Assembly: GCA_954871525.1 (NCBI GenBank)
Contig: OX940872.1
Span: 9,509,180-9,573,179 of the forward strand
DNA: 64,000 bases
Source of the DNA: Parietaria judaica
Taxonomy: Eukaryota > Streptophyta > Magnoliopsida > Rosales > Urticaceae
Direction: 5' to 3'
Part shown: one piece after another, positions 12,391 through 21,139 of the stretch
How the letters are laid out: each line of letters begins with the position of its first letter
Position numbering within the stretch: position 1 is the stretch's first letter
The notes under the pieces: generated by a model
Database searches by the model: none
What the model was told of the DNA's origin: nothing
The model's input: the letters and a program-made list of their open reading frames with translations, nothing else
Translations under genes and position numbers: made by a program

Positions 12391-13007
12391 ACAAATCGTT
12401 GGGTTTAATATTTTGTTTTTATTTAATTGTTTTAAATGTTACAAATTGTTTATTATTAATGTTTTGTTTTGTTTTGATTTATGATTTAATTCTGATTTTT
12501 TTGAGTTTTTTAATATGCTGACGTGACCCGCACATGTGGCAAAAATTTGTCCCGTCAGCGATTGGATTAGCCACGTGGAAGCTGTCTAACGGGTGAACAG
12601 TGTTACTGGACGGAAATCTTTGGTCAACTCCCAAATGTTAAGTTTGGGTATTTTTGCCGCCATTTACGAAGGTTGTGTACACATCAGAGAATTTTGACCA
12701 AAAGTTGGGTATTTTTGCCGCAATTAACCCTTAAATATATCACACCATTTAATTCTCACCAACCCATCAATAGTGACAAAATTACAAAGTCATCGTCGCT
12801 AGGAAAAAAAAAAAAAAAAAGATCATAAAGTTGTCAATTTTTGTGACTAATTTTCAGTGATAAGAAAATATATCAACGTTTTCTTGCCGTGGTTATTCTC
12901 AAAGATTGAATTCATTTGGTATTATTTTTGTTATCTTCTTTATCATGAGTGTCTATCCATCAAATATTATATTCTTAATTAAGATAATTATGAGTAAGCA
13001 TTTACTA

Positions 13008-13143
13008 CTCACAACTTGAAGAGACGAGTCAAGAAGCCACGTTTTAAGGTTGCGAACGAAGAGCAAAGTAATGAAGAATGATTGTATGCTCGAGAAGAAA
13101 AACATCCAAATCGTTGTGTATTAATAATGGTCAGGATTCCCTA

Positions 13144-13201
<58 letters not shown>

Positions 13202-13760
13202 GTCAGGACATGCCTTATTTTTTTTCTTTTATCGAAACTTGTAATTTTTCTACTTGGAAGTATATAAGTACTGTATATCAACTATGGATTGCACTTCAGC
13301 ATATTTAATCTACCGAAACTGTAAATTTTTATAATATATATAGGAGTTTTTATAATACTATCTAGTTACTAATTCTATTTTTCGCAACCAAAAAAAAAAA
13401 GTTCTATTTATAAAATAACTAAAATATACTCTTCAAGTGAATTGATAATACTACTCTCTGTTTTTCTAACTCTGAATCAAATTTTTAAGATTATAAAATA
13501 CCCTTAAAATTAAGGATTAAATATTATTTTGATTGTTGAGAAAATATATGGTTACCACTCACAGTTTTCTCAAACCAAAACTAGACATTATATAAAAATA
13601 AAATTCTAAAATCATGACTATTAAGTGGAAATGTACAAAAATTGAGAATAAAGGGTATATAACATACAAAATACTGAAAATAGCCCTCAATCGCACGCCG
13701 GAAAACATCGAAATAGGTTGGGTGAAGAAAACGATTTTTTTTTAAAAGCTTAAATTGATA
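13008..13760 (-). pseudogene. Isolated WAT1-like exon 5 plus intron 4 remnant
   Basis: On the minus strand, 13010-13215 is clearly similar to exon 5 of the intact WAT1 gene (29710-29868): both share the stretch covering the ACTTGAAGAGACGAG, ATGATTGTATGCTCGAGAAG and GTCAGGACATGCC blocks. A (AAT)19 expansion splits it. Similarity continues into the neighbouring intron (ATTGCACT, ACCGAAACTGTAA, and the block near 13640-13740 matching 30260-30360). No other exon of the family was found nearby, so this is a truncated duplicate, not a gene. Confidence 0.8.
13144..13200. repeat. (AAT)19 microsatellite
   Basis: About 57 bp of perfect AAT repeats inside the exon-5 pseudogene. The short duplicated flank AATGGTCAGGA lies on both sides, suggesting slippage expansion within a small tandem duplication. 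The apparent poly-Asn reading frame across it is meaningless. Confidence 0.95.
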
Positions 13761-14499
13761 AATTCTTGTATCCACATTCAATTAATTGTTATGCAATTTA
13801 AGCAATGGAAAGAATGAACGTTTACGTATACGAATCGTGGTCAATAGTTACAAAATAAGTTAACATCAACATTTTGTTGGCATTGGGTTTAAAATAAGTT
13901 ATCATACTTTGCAAATATGTTTGACTATAGTTTGCAAATATATATTGCAACCCATCAATCTAGATATATGGACATAAAATCTCGGAAAATAAATTTACTG
14001 TGGCTTATCTCTATGCACATAGAAGAATTCAAGAAGTAGAGTTCTATATGAAGCTGTTGCGCCACCTTGAATCACAACCGCCGACTATAATCTCCTAGCC
14101 ATCGTCTTTTTCTCTTGTCATAGTAATTCTTTTTGGGTTCGATTTTGCTCAAACAAATCAATTTCTTTCTGTAACAATAATTTACAAAAAAGAAATAAAA
14201 AAACGCCAGACTTGCGTGTGTACTATTTGTTATGAAGAGCGCATCATGTAAACAACATGCCTTAAATTGTCAAACAAATTTATGAATGGATATGATCAAA
14301 TGCTACTTGTATAATATATATATGGATGTATAAATATATATGACCAGGCGGAGCTAGCTTCCCGTTCCAGGTGAAGCTAGGGGTGGACTCAATAAATAAC
14401 TTCGCGGGTGACGTACGATAAAGAAAATTAAATAAATTATACTACAATTAATTAGTAATAACGCTTATATATACATATTTACATCTTTATTGAATAACA
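13761..14499. other. AT-rich spacer left of the CACTA element
   Basis: No gene recognised. It ends in ACA (14497-14499), the target duplication of the CACTA element. Confidence 0.5.
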
Positions 14500-14518
14500 C
14501 ACTACTACAAATATGAGA

Positions 14519-14865
14519 TTATACTACGGAGATTCGACTACGGAAGAAAAAATCCGTCGTCGAAATGTAAAAACATACACTTTTGACGACGGAAATTTTT
14601 ATATGTCGTAGAAAATAATGATTCGCCGCGGCTAGTAATAGTTCGCCGCGGCTAATTGTATTCCGACGACACATAAATTTATGTCGTCGACTCATGTGTA
14701 CTATTAAGCCTTTTATGCCGCGGCTAGAACGAATATGCCGCGGCGAATTGTGATCCGACGACACAAATCTATCCGTCTTCGGAACAGCAAACTACAACGA
14801 CACTAAAATGTGTCGTCGGAATAATTAGCCGCGGCGATTATAAGTTCGCCGCGGCGAAGTATCGG
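14519..14865. repeat. Left subterminal repeats of the CACTA element
   Basis: Alternating GCCGCGGC palindromes (for example near 14625, 14643, 14718, 14738, 14830, 14850) and GACGACA/TGTCGTC blocks, in both orientations. In characterised En/Spm elements such subterminal arrays bind the TNPA protein; here that role is inferred. Confidence 0.85.
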
Positions 14866-14908
14866 GTTTTAAGAGATTCGCATTTCCTCACGAACCCTAG
14901 CCGTCTGC

Positions 14909-14943
<35 letters not shown>

Positions 14944-15092
14944 TCTCTCGCTCTCGCCTCCGCCTGACCATTCTCGAACCCTAGCCGCCGTAGTTTGCCG
15001 TCGCACGCCGTCTCTCCTCTCGCCGTACTTTGCCGTCGCTTGCCGTCTCCCGCCGTGTTTTGCCGTCGGTCGCCGTCGCCCAAAGCATTAAG
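14866..15092 (+). promoter_or_regulatory. GC-rich 5' leader of the first CACTA gene
   Basis: Contains a (CT)n tract at 14911-14950 and many GCCGTC units, ending at AAG|GTATGA (donor at 15093). The second CACTA gene also begins with a pyrimidine-rich tract followed by GCCGTC repeats (20640-20815), so the two transcription units appear to share leader architecture. Exact transcription starts cannot be read. Confidence 0.45.
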
Positions 15093-15561
15093 GTATGATT
15101 TTTTTCATCGATTTAATTGTGGAATTTAAAGTTTTGAGTTTGTGATTGATTTAGGAATTAGATTAATTTCTAAGGTTTTGATTTTGTGATTGATTTAGGA
15201 ATTTAGTTCGAAAATTATATTTGAATTGTGATTAGTTTAGGGTTTGATATTGTGATTTTATTTAGGTTTTGGAATTGTGAATTGATTTTGTATTGAATTA
15301 GGATTTGGAATTTAAAGTTTTGAGTTTGTGATTGATTTAGGAATTAGATTTCTAGGGTTTTGATTTTGTGATTGATTTAGGAATTTAGTTCGAAAATTAT
15401 ATTTGAATTGTGATTAGTTTAGGGTTTGATATTGTGATTTGATTTAGGTTTTGGAATTGTGAATTGGAATTGTGAATTGGGGTTTCGAAAATTGTGATTA
15501 ATTTAGGTTTTGATTGGAATTGGAATTGTGAATATATGCTTCTTCTATTTATTTTTTTCAG
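15093..15561 (+). other. Probable 5'-UTR intron with internal 186-bp-offset duplication
   Basis: Donor AAG|GTATGA at 15093 and acceptor TTTTTTTCAG ending at 15561, just before the ATG at 15567. Within it, about 120-140 bp starting near 15121 recurs starting near 15307 (offset 186), rich in GTGATTGATTTAGG. Intron status is inferred from signals only. Confidence 0.55.
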
Positions 15562-15566
15562 ATACA

Positions 15567-16007
15567 ATGGCCCCGAAAATGAGACGGAAAGTAACGGCGA
15601 AACGGGGCAAGCAATGGCATGGCCCGGAAGACGAGGTCGAAGAAACGGTCCAAGAAACGGTCCCAGAGCCTCCACCGCCGCCGCCGCCGGAGAATGCTTT
15701 TAAGACGACTGCGGCAGAGACCCGCTACAAGCAGATATGCACGCGGAAACTGTGCTCCGAGCGTGGGTTCACAGAATTGCCGCTCGTATCAAATGCGGTG
15801 AATGACCTCGTCAACGCCAACTATCAACGAAGGGGTTGGCGGGAGAGGCAGGCGGCTCCGGCAATGCACGCGGCGAAAACGAAGGTGGCGGTCAAGACGG
15901 GATGGACGAAGATGTGTGAACAATTTTTAATTATCTTGTTATTTTGTTTATTTTTCTTTATTTTTGAACAATTTTTAATTATCTTGTTATTTTGTTTACG
16001 TTGTTGA
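15567..16007 (+). CDS. Small hypothetical protein in the CACTA element (possibly truncated)
   Basis: The ATG lies 5 bp after a strong splice acceptor. The protein starts MAPKMRRKVTAKRG, is very basic at first, then acidic (EDEVEETVQETVPE), and has a run of seven prolines. It next has RYKQICTRKLCSERGF and ends in the motif NYQRRGW. The ERGF...RGW spacing recalls the start of plant transposon proteins of the Transposase_32 type, but this is a weak resemblance. After about residue 105 the frame probably shifts: the +1 frame gives a Gly/acidic tail ending GQDGMDEDV at a TGA near 15920. The called frame instead runs into low-complexity Phe/Leu codons built on a 49-bp tandem duplication (15917-15999). 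Function unknown. Confidence 0.4.
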   Translation: MAPKMRRKVTAKRGKQWHGPEDEVEETVQETVPEPPPPPPPENAFKTTAAETRYKQICTRKLCSERGFTELPLVSNAVNDLVNANYQRRGWRERQAAPAMHAAKTKVAVKTGWTKMCEQFLIILLFCLFFFIFEQFLIILLFCLRC

Positions 16008-16263
16008 ACAATTTATAGTTTAATTAATATTTGTTGAATTTGGTTTTTATAATTTACAATTTACAGTTTATTACTTATTTAAAATTATGTTTAATTATTT
16101 TCCATATTTACTTAATTATTTAAATGTATTTTATTTTCGAAATAAAAATTCAAAAAAATAATTTAATTACTATGTTTATTTATTTACTTAAATACAGTAA
16201 AATACAATAATTAAAAATTTGAAATAATTTCTCCCACTAAAAATTCAAGGACACAAAAAGATG

Positions 16264-16625
16264 TTGTCGAAAGTCGTATTAGCCGCGGCAAACAATAATA
16301 TGCCGCGGCTAAATCTGGCTGAAAATCAATCCGTGGCCTCTGTAATACTTTGAAAGAGGTTTAGCCGCGGCTAACTATAAATCGCCGCGGCTGTTGAGAT
16401 GACGACACTTTTTTGTGTCGTTGGATAGGATCCGCCGCGGCACACATTTTTTTGCCGCGGCTAATACTGGATGAAAATAAACCCGTAGCCTCTGTAAGAT
16501 TTTGAGACAGGTTTAGCCGCGGCAAACTATAAATCGCCGCGGCTAGTAATACGACGACACTTTTTTGTGTCGTTGGATAGGATCCGCCGCGGCTAATAAT
16601 AATCTGCCGCGGCGGAATCCGCAGA
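16264..16625. repeat. Internal subterminal-type array, ~152-bp unit
   Basis: Two tandem copies of a ~152-bp unit: GTGTCGTTGGATAGGATCC recurs at 16415 and 16567. Each unit has several GCCGCGGC palindromes and a GACGACAC(T)nGTGTCGT inverted pair. The array lies directly upstream of the transposase gene, so it may act as its promoter region or as an internal binding array. Confidence 0.8.
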
Positions 16626-16819
16626 TCTTTTTAAAATACGAACCTATTATTATTTTCCTTCACTTTTTTCTCTATACTCTCCTCATACTCTATCCACTTC
16701 GCACTTAGTCAACTTAGGCGACTTGGTTGAAGGATTTCAACTTTGTGTTCGCGATTTGTCTACGGGAAGGAAAGGTATTATTTCTCAAAATTCCAGATCT
16801 TGTTAAGTAGATTTGCATT

Positions 16820-19391
16820 ATGGCTTCTAGAGAATGGATGAAGGAAAATAGATTGAGCGATGCTTACCGACGAGGTGTTCAAGAGTTTTTGGATGTTGTT
16901 ACATTAAATTGTAGAAAAGGAGAATTGATTCGGTGTCCTTGTCTTATATGTGGAAATTTAGTTTCAAAATCGATGGAGGATGTCGAATCGCATTTATTTG
17001 CGTTTGGTATAATGAGTTCATATGATCATTGGTACTTTCACGGGGAAAAAATTCGTGGTAGAAGAGTCGATGATTATGTACACGAACAAGACGTCGAAGA
17101 GGATGATGTGAATGGTATGTTGAATCGCGCCGAAGAGGATTATGTGGGACAACCGGAATTATTTGAGTCGATGGTGGGTGATTTTGAAGCTCCTTTGTTT
17201 GATGGGTGTAAGCGTTCGAAAATAGGGTTCTTGGTGACTTTATTTCATTTAAAGGCGGCAGGAGCTTGGTCAAATACTAGCTTTACGCTATTGTTGGAAG
17301 CTCTTCGGGATGTGCTTCCGGAGGGAAATAGAGTGCCATTATCCATGTATGACGCAAAGAAGACGTTGGGGTTGTTAGGTCTTAAGTTCGATAAGCTTCA
17401 TGCATGTCCTAAGGATTGCGTACTGTATAGGAATGAGCATGAATGTTTAATGGAATGTCCGGTGTGCGGTGAATCAAGGTGGAAGATAGGGAAGAAGCCT
17501 CACGACGGTGTGAAAGGGGTTCCGCAAAAAGTATTATGGTACATCCCCCCGTTGACGCGCTTTAAACGCATGTTTAACAACCCCACTCACGCCAAGAACA
17601 TGATTTGGCACTCAAAAAACCGCAGTAAGGATGGCGTTATAAGACACCCCGTTGATGCTGCACAGTGGAAATCTTTTGACGCCCATCATCCGGAATTCAG
17701 CGCAGATCACAGGAATTTGCGTCTCGGTTTGGCCACCGATGGGATGAATCCATTTGGTAACATGAGTAGTCGATATAGTGTTTGGCCAGTAATACTCATC
17801 AACTACAACCTCCCTCCGAAATTGTGTATGAAGCGTAAGTTCTTAATGTTGACGCTTTTAATCTCGGGACCGAGCCAACCGGGAAATGACATTGATGTCT
17901 ACTTGGCACCATTGAGGAAGGAATGACGATCATGGATGCGCACCTTCAAGAAGAGTTCAGATTGAAAGCAATGCTAATGTGGACAATCAACGACTTCCCG
18001 GCGTACGGGAACTTGTCAGGTTACTCAGTTAAATGCAAAATTGGTTGTCCTGTTTGCATAAAAGATACATGTTCGACCCGGTTGAAGCATGGGAAGAAGA
18101 CAGTTTTTCTAGATCATCGGAGATTTTTACCGTTAAATCACCCGTACAGGAAGAATGCGAAGAAGTTTAATGGACATCAAGAATTTCGAAGACCTCCAAG
18201 AATTTTAAACGGCGAAGATGTCTATAAGTTGATTTGCGAAGAGACTTATCCGGTGCTCGGAAAAAGAAAAATTAGGGGTAAGAAAAAGTCGTATGAAGAT
18301 AGACCGTTCAAGAAAGTATCAATTTTATATGAACTCCCGTACTGGAAGTCGCATTATGTTCGTCATTGTTTGGACGTTATGCACATTGAAAAAAATGTAT
18401 GTGAGGCAATTGTCGGTACTTTGCTTGATGATCCAAATAAAACAAAGGACGGGAAGAAAGCTCGAGAAGATCTCGTTGAATTGGGTATAAGACCGAATTT
18501 GCATCCCGAGACTCAAGGAAAAAAGACATTTTTACCACCAGCTGTGCACACGTTATCTCGAGCGGAACGAAGGAAGTTTTGTGAATGGCTTGCGGCCGTA
18601 AAAGTTCCCGAAGGTCATTCGTCAAACTACAAGAGGTTTGTATCTATGAAGGATTTGATGTGCATGTGAATGAGTTGAAGCGTATTTATCCAAAAAAGTC
18701 AAAAAATGAAAAATGGCTACAAGAAGAGCACAACCGTACGTTTCCAAAGTGGTTCGATGGATATTTATATCCAAGAAGAAAGCATTATGATGAGTCCCTA
18801 TTGAAGATCTCTGGTGGCCCTTCACAAGTAATAATCAGGTACACATCGTGGTACGTTAACGGGTACACGTTTTACACAAGGGAAAGAGACGAAAAACACC
18901 CCGTGCAAAACAGTGGTGTTACATTATTTGCGGAAGGAATGCATGTTGCGTCGGCCAAGGATAAGAATCCAGTACAAGCTATTATGAGCTACTACGGCTA
19001 TGTAGAAGATATTTGGGAGCTAGATTATTGTGGTTCGCGAGTTGCATTGTTTAAGTGCAAATGGGCGGACAACAACTACGTAAAAGTCGACGATGACGGA
19101 GTTACAGTTGTTGACTTTAGACGAGTGGGCTACGCTAATGATTCATTTATAATGGCATCCCAAGCAAATCAAGTGTTTTATGTCTCGGACCCGATTGATC
19201 CAGAATTATCTCTCGTCGTGCATGTGAAGGCAAAAAACGTAGAAGAATATTTCGACGAAGAAGCCGTAGACATCACAACCATCGCACCATTTTCGAAGAA
19301 GCTACCGAGCATTGATGAGGTTGAGAACTTTGATGATGATGACGTTTCCAAGTTGCGACGTCTAGATATCCCGTCAACAGAAATTGAATAA
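16820..19391 (+). pseudogene. TNP2-type CACTA transposase, disrupted
   Basis: The transposase would bind the element ends and catalyse excision. From the ATG at 16820 come a Transposase-associated domain (REWMKENRLSDAYRRGVQEF to FHGEKI) and then the tnp2 core, with CPKDCVLYRNEHE, the CPVCGESRWK zinc-type pair, LGLATDGMNPFGNM and NIDV-type GNDIDVYLAPL. The frame breaks near 17910. The family's segment between YLAPL and EEG (about eight residues plus a frame offset) is missing, and reading resumes as WTINDFPAYGNLSGYS through DVMHIEKNVCE. A second break near 18650 removes essentially the whole DUF4218 region and fuses to a DUF4216-type C-terminus (18665-19391). The product is thus in three frames and lacks a domain. 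It should be non-functional; the residues usually proposed as catalytic acids (the D of ATDG and of LDVMH) remain. Confidence 0.9.
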
Positions 19392-20039
19392 AATAATAAT
19401 AAGTTTTTATGAATACTTATTTTATGTTTAAACAATTGTTATTATTTCATAATATAATTTCTTAATGTGATTTTAGTTATAATGTGAGTCATTTTTTAAT
19501 TTTTTCAACGAGTAAAATATTGAAAACCCGTAGCTTGTGCAATATTTTTGCGATATGCGCCGCGGCTAAATATTTCTCGATAATATTAAATGTGAAAACA
19601 CATTTCTCGATAATATTATAATAACAAGAATTTATAAGATTTTTAGTAATATATGAATTTAATAATAAGTTGGCTACCCTAACCCTAAACCCTAAACCCT
19701 AAACCCTAAACCATAAACCCTAAATGCATTAGTTGGTGTTTTCAATGAGCTCGAGGTAACATATATTGTGTAATAATTAAAACGTATATTAATTAACATC
19801 AATTTTCCAACAACTTCACGAATATTTTACTTTAATTTTTTAAACTATTTTATCAAATATAATATAGTATAATTTAATAATAATAATCTAATATAAGAGT
19901 GATAAAATAGATTTTATATTTTTTCGAAGTGTAAAAGATGGGAAAAAAAATAATAAATCGTTATACCCCGCGGCGAATACTTTAAGCCACGGCGCGTCAT
20001 GGATTTGATGCACTACCCGCCGCGGCAAATATTGGCTTG
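19392..20039. other. AT-rich spacer with an interstitial telomere-like tract
   Basis: Follows the transposase stop codon. Contains the telomere-like tract at 19677-19724 and isolated CCGCGGC motifs near 19560 and 19975. No gene recognised. Confidence 0.5.
19677..19724. repeat. Interstitial telomere-like (CCCTAAA)n tract
   Basis: About seven units of the plant telomere heptamer CCCTAAA with one variant (CCATAAA) and a shortened first unit. It is embedded in the CACTA element between its two main genes. Confidence 0.9.
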
Positions 20040-20592
20040 CCGCGGCTAGGCTGTTCGACGACACATAAATGTGTCGTCAGAACATTACTCGCCGCGGCTA
20101 AACATAAATGTGCCGCGGCGGATTCTGCACCAAAGTAACCCGTGGCCACGGGTTGGATTTTATTTATCTTCCGCCGCGGCTAATAATGGCTTGCCGCGGC
20201 TTTGTTGTTCGACGACACATAAATGTGTCGTCAGAACATTACTCGCCGCGGCTGACCATAACACGCCGCGGCGGATTCTGCACCAAAGTAACCCGTGGCC
20301 ACGGGTTGGATTTTATTTATCGTCCGCCGCGGCAAATATTGGCTTGCCGCGGTTAGGTTGTTCGACGACACATAAATGTGTCGTCAGAACATTACTCGCC
20401 GCGGCTGACCATAACACGCCGCGGCGGATTCTGCACCAAAGTAACCCGTGGCCACGGGTTGGATTTTATTTATCTTCCGCCGCGGCAAATATTGGCTTGC
20501 CGCGGTTAGGTTGTTCGACGACACATAAATGTGTCGTCAGAACATTACTCGCCGCGGCGAACTTATGTTCGCCGCGGCGAGATTTGGGCTTC
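20040..20592. repeat. Internal subterminal-type tandem array, 153-bp unit
   Basis: GGATTCTGCACCAAAGTAAC recurs at 20121, 20274 and 20427, exactly 153 bp apart, for about 3.4 units. Each unit has an ACCCGTGGCCACGGGTT palindrome, several GCCGCGGC sites and a GACGACACATAAATGTGTCGTC palindrome. Because 153 is divisible by three, an open frame runs through the array (20071-20862), but its repeating composition marks it as non-coding. It lies just upstream of the TNPA-like/Ulp1 gene. Confidence 0.9.
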
Positions 20593-21139
20593 TGCACGAC
20601 GTATAATGTCTTGTGTCGTCAAAATCCCAAATTTTCGATTCCCTCCATCTTTCTCTCTCATTTCAGCCTTTCCCTCCTTTTTTTCTTCACAACTCACTTT
20701 AGTCTATTCTCTCTTTCTCTCATCCTCTTTACCCTCCTTCCCTCTATTTCTCTAGACGATGCCGTCGCCGTCGCCATCGCGGTCGCCATCGCCGTCGCCG
20801 TCGCCGTCGCCGTGGAGGAGAACGCGAGCCACCAACTAGTCTACTCTCTTGAACAAGGTTAGAATGCGAGTCCTAAATTGATATTACATTTTTCATGTAT
20901 TTTTGTGTTAAAATAGTATTGTTTATAGTTTATGAGTTGATATTTTGTTGATATAGAGAATATTTCTTAGTGGGTTAATGAATTTGTTGTTGCTTTTTTG
21001 TTTTTGTTGATTCTTGTTATGGTTTGTTGTTGTTGGGTTTATAATTAATTTGATGATTTGTTTTGTTGTTGTTGGTCATGGGTTTAGGAATACTTGCTAT
21101 TTCACTATGTCGAAACGAGACGAATAACCCGAACGTAAG
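20593..21139 (+). promoter_or_regulatory. Leader and first intron of the TNPA-like/Ulp1 gene
   Basis: Pyrimidine-rich DNA (20640-20755), then GTCGCC/GCCGTC repeats (20757-20815), a likely donor AAG|GTTAG near 20860, and a likely acceptor TTTAG near 21086. An upstream ATG at 21107 opens a six-codon frame closed by TAA at 21125. That frame is in phase with the start at 21140, so the TAA may be a mutation that shortened the N-terminus by 11 residues, or it may make a regulatory upstream frame. Confidence 0.45.

Larger units (their letters stand above)
11172..12730. mobile_element. Pack-MULE: foldback element carrying gene fragments, 9-bp TSD
   Basis: The terminal inverted repeats start GGGTTAATTGCGGCAAAAAT and extend about 200 bp on each side. 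The repeats include a second GCGGCAAAAATACCC-type motif and the GCCACGTGG-containing block. A perfect 9-bp duplication TTAAATATA lies at 11163-11171 and 12731-12739. The interior (about 11570-12380) is GC-rich and coding-like, unlike the surrounding AT-rich DNA. It contains part of a leucine-rich-repeat protein gene, which defines a gene-capturing Mutator-like element. No transposase is present. Confidence 0.85.

Noticed and set aside
13078..13308. Poly-Asn reading frame
   Set aside because: Produced by the (AAT)19 microsatellite on the strand opposite to the WAT1 exon remnant.
16264..20592. Regularly spaced palindromes suggestive of a CRISPR-like array
   Set aside because: Units are ~152 bp, tandem and near-identical without unique spacers, and sit in a plant CACTA element.
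20071..20862. 263-codon plus-strand frame
   Set aside because: It is open only because the 153-bp repeat unit is a multiple of three; the translation repeats the non-coding array and GTCGCC leader.
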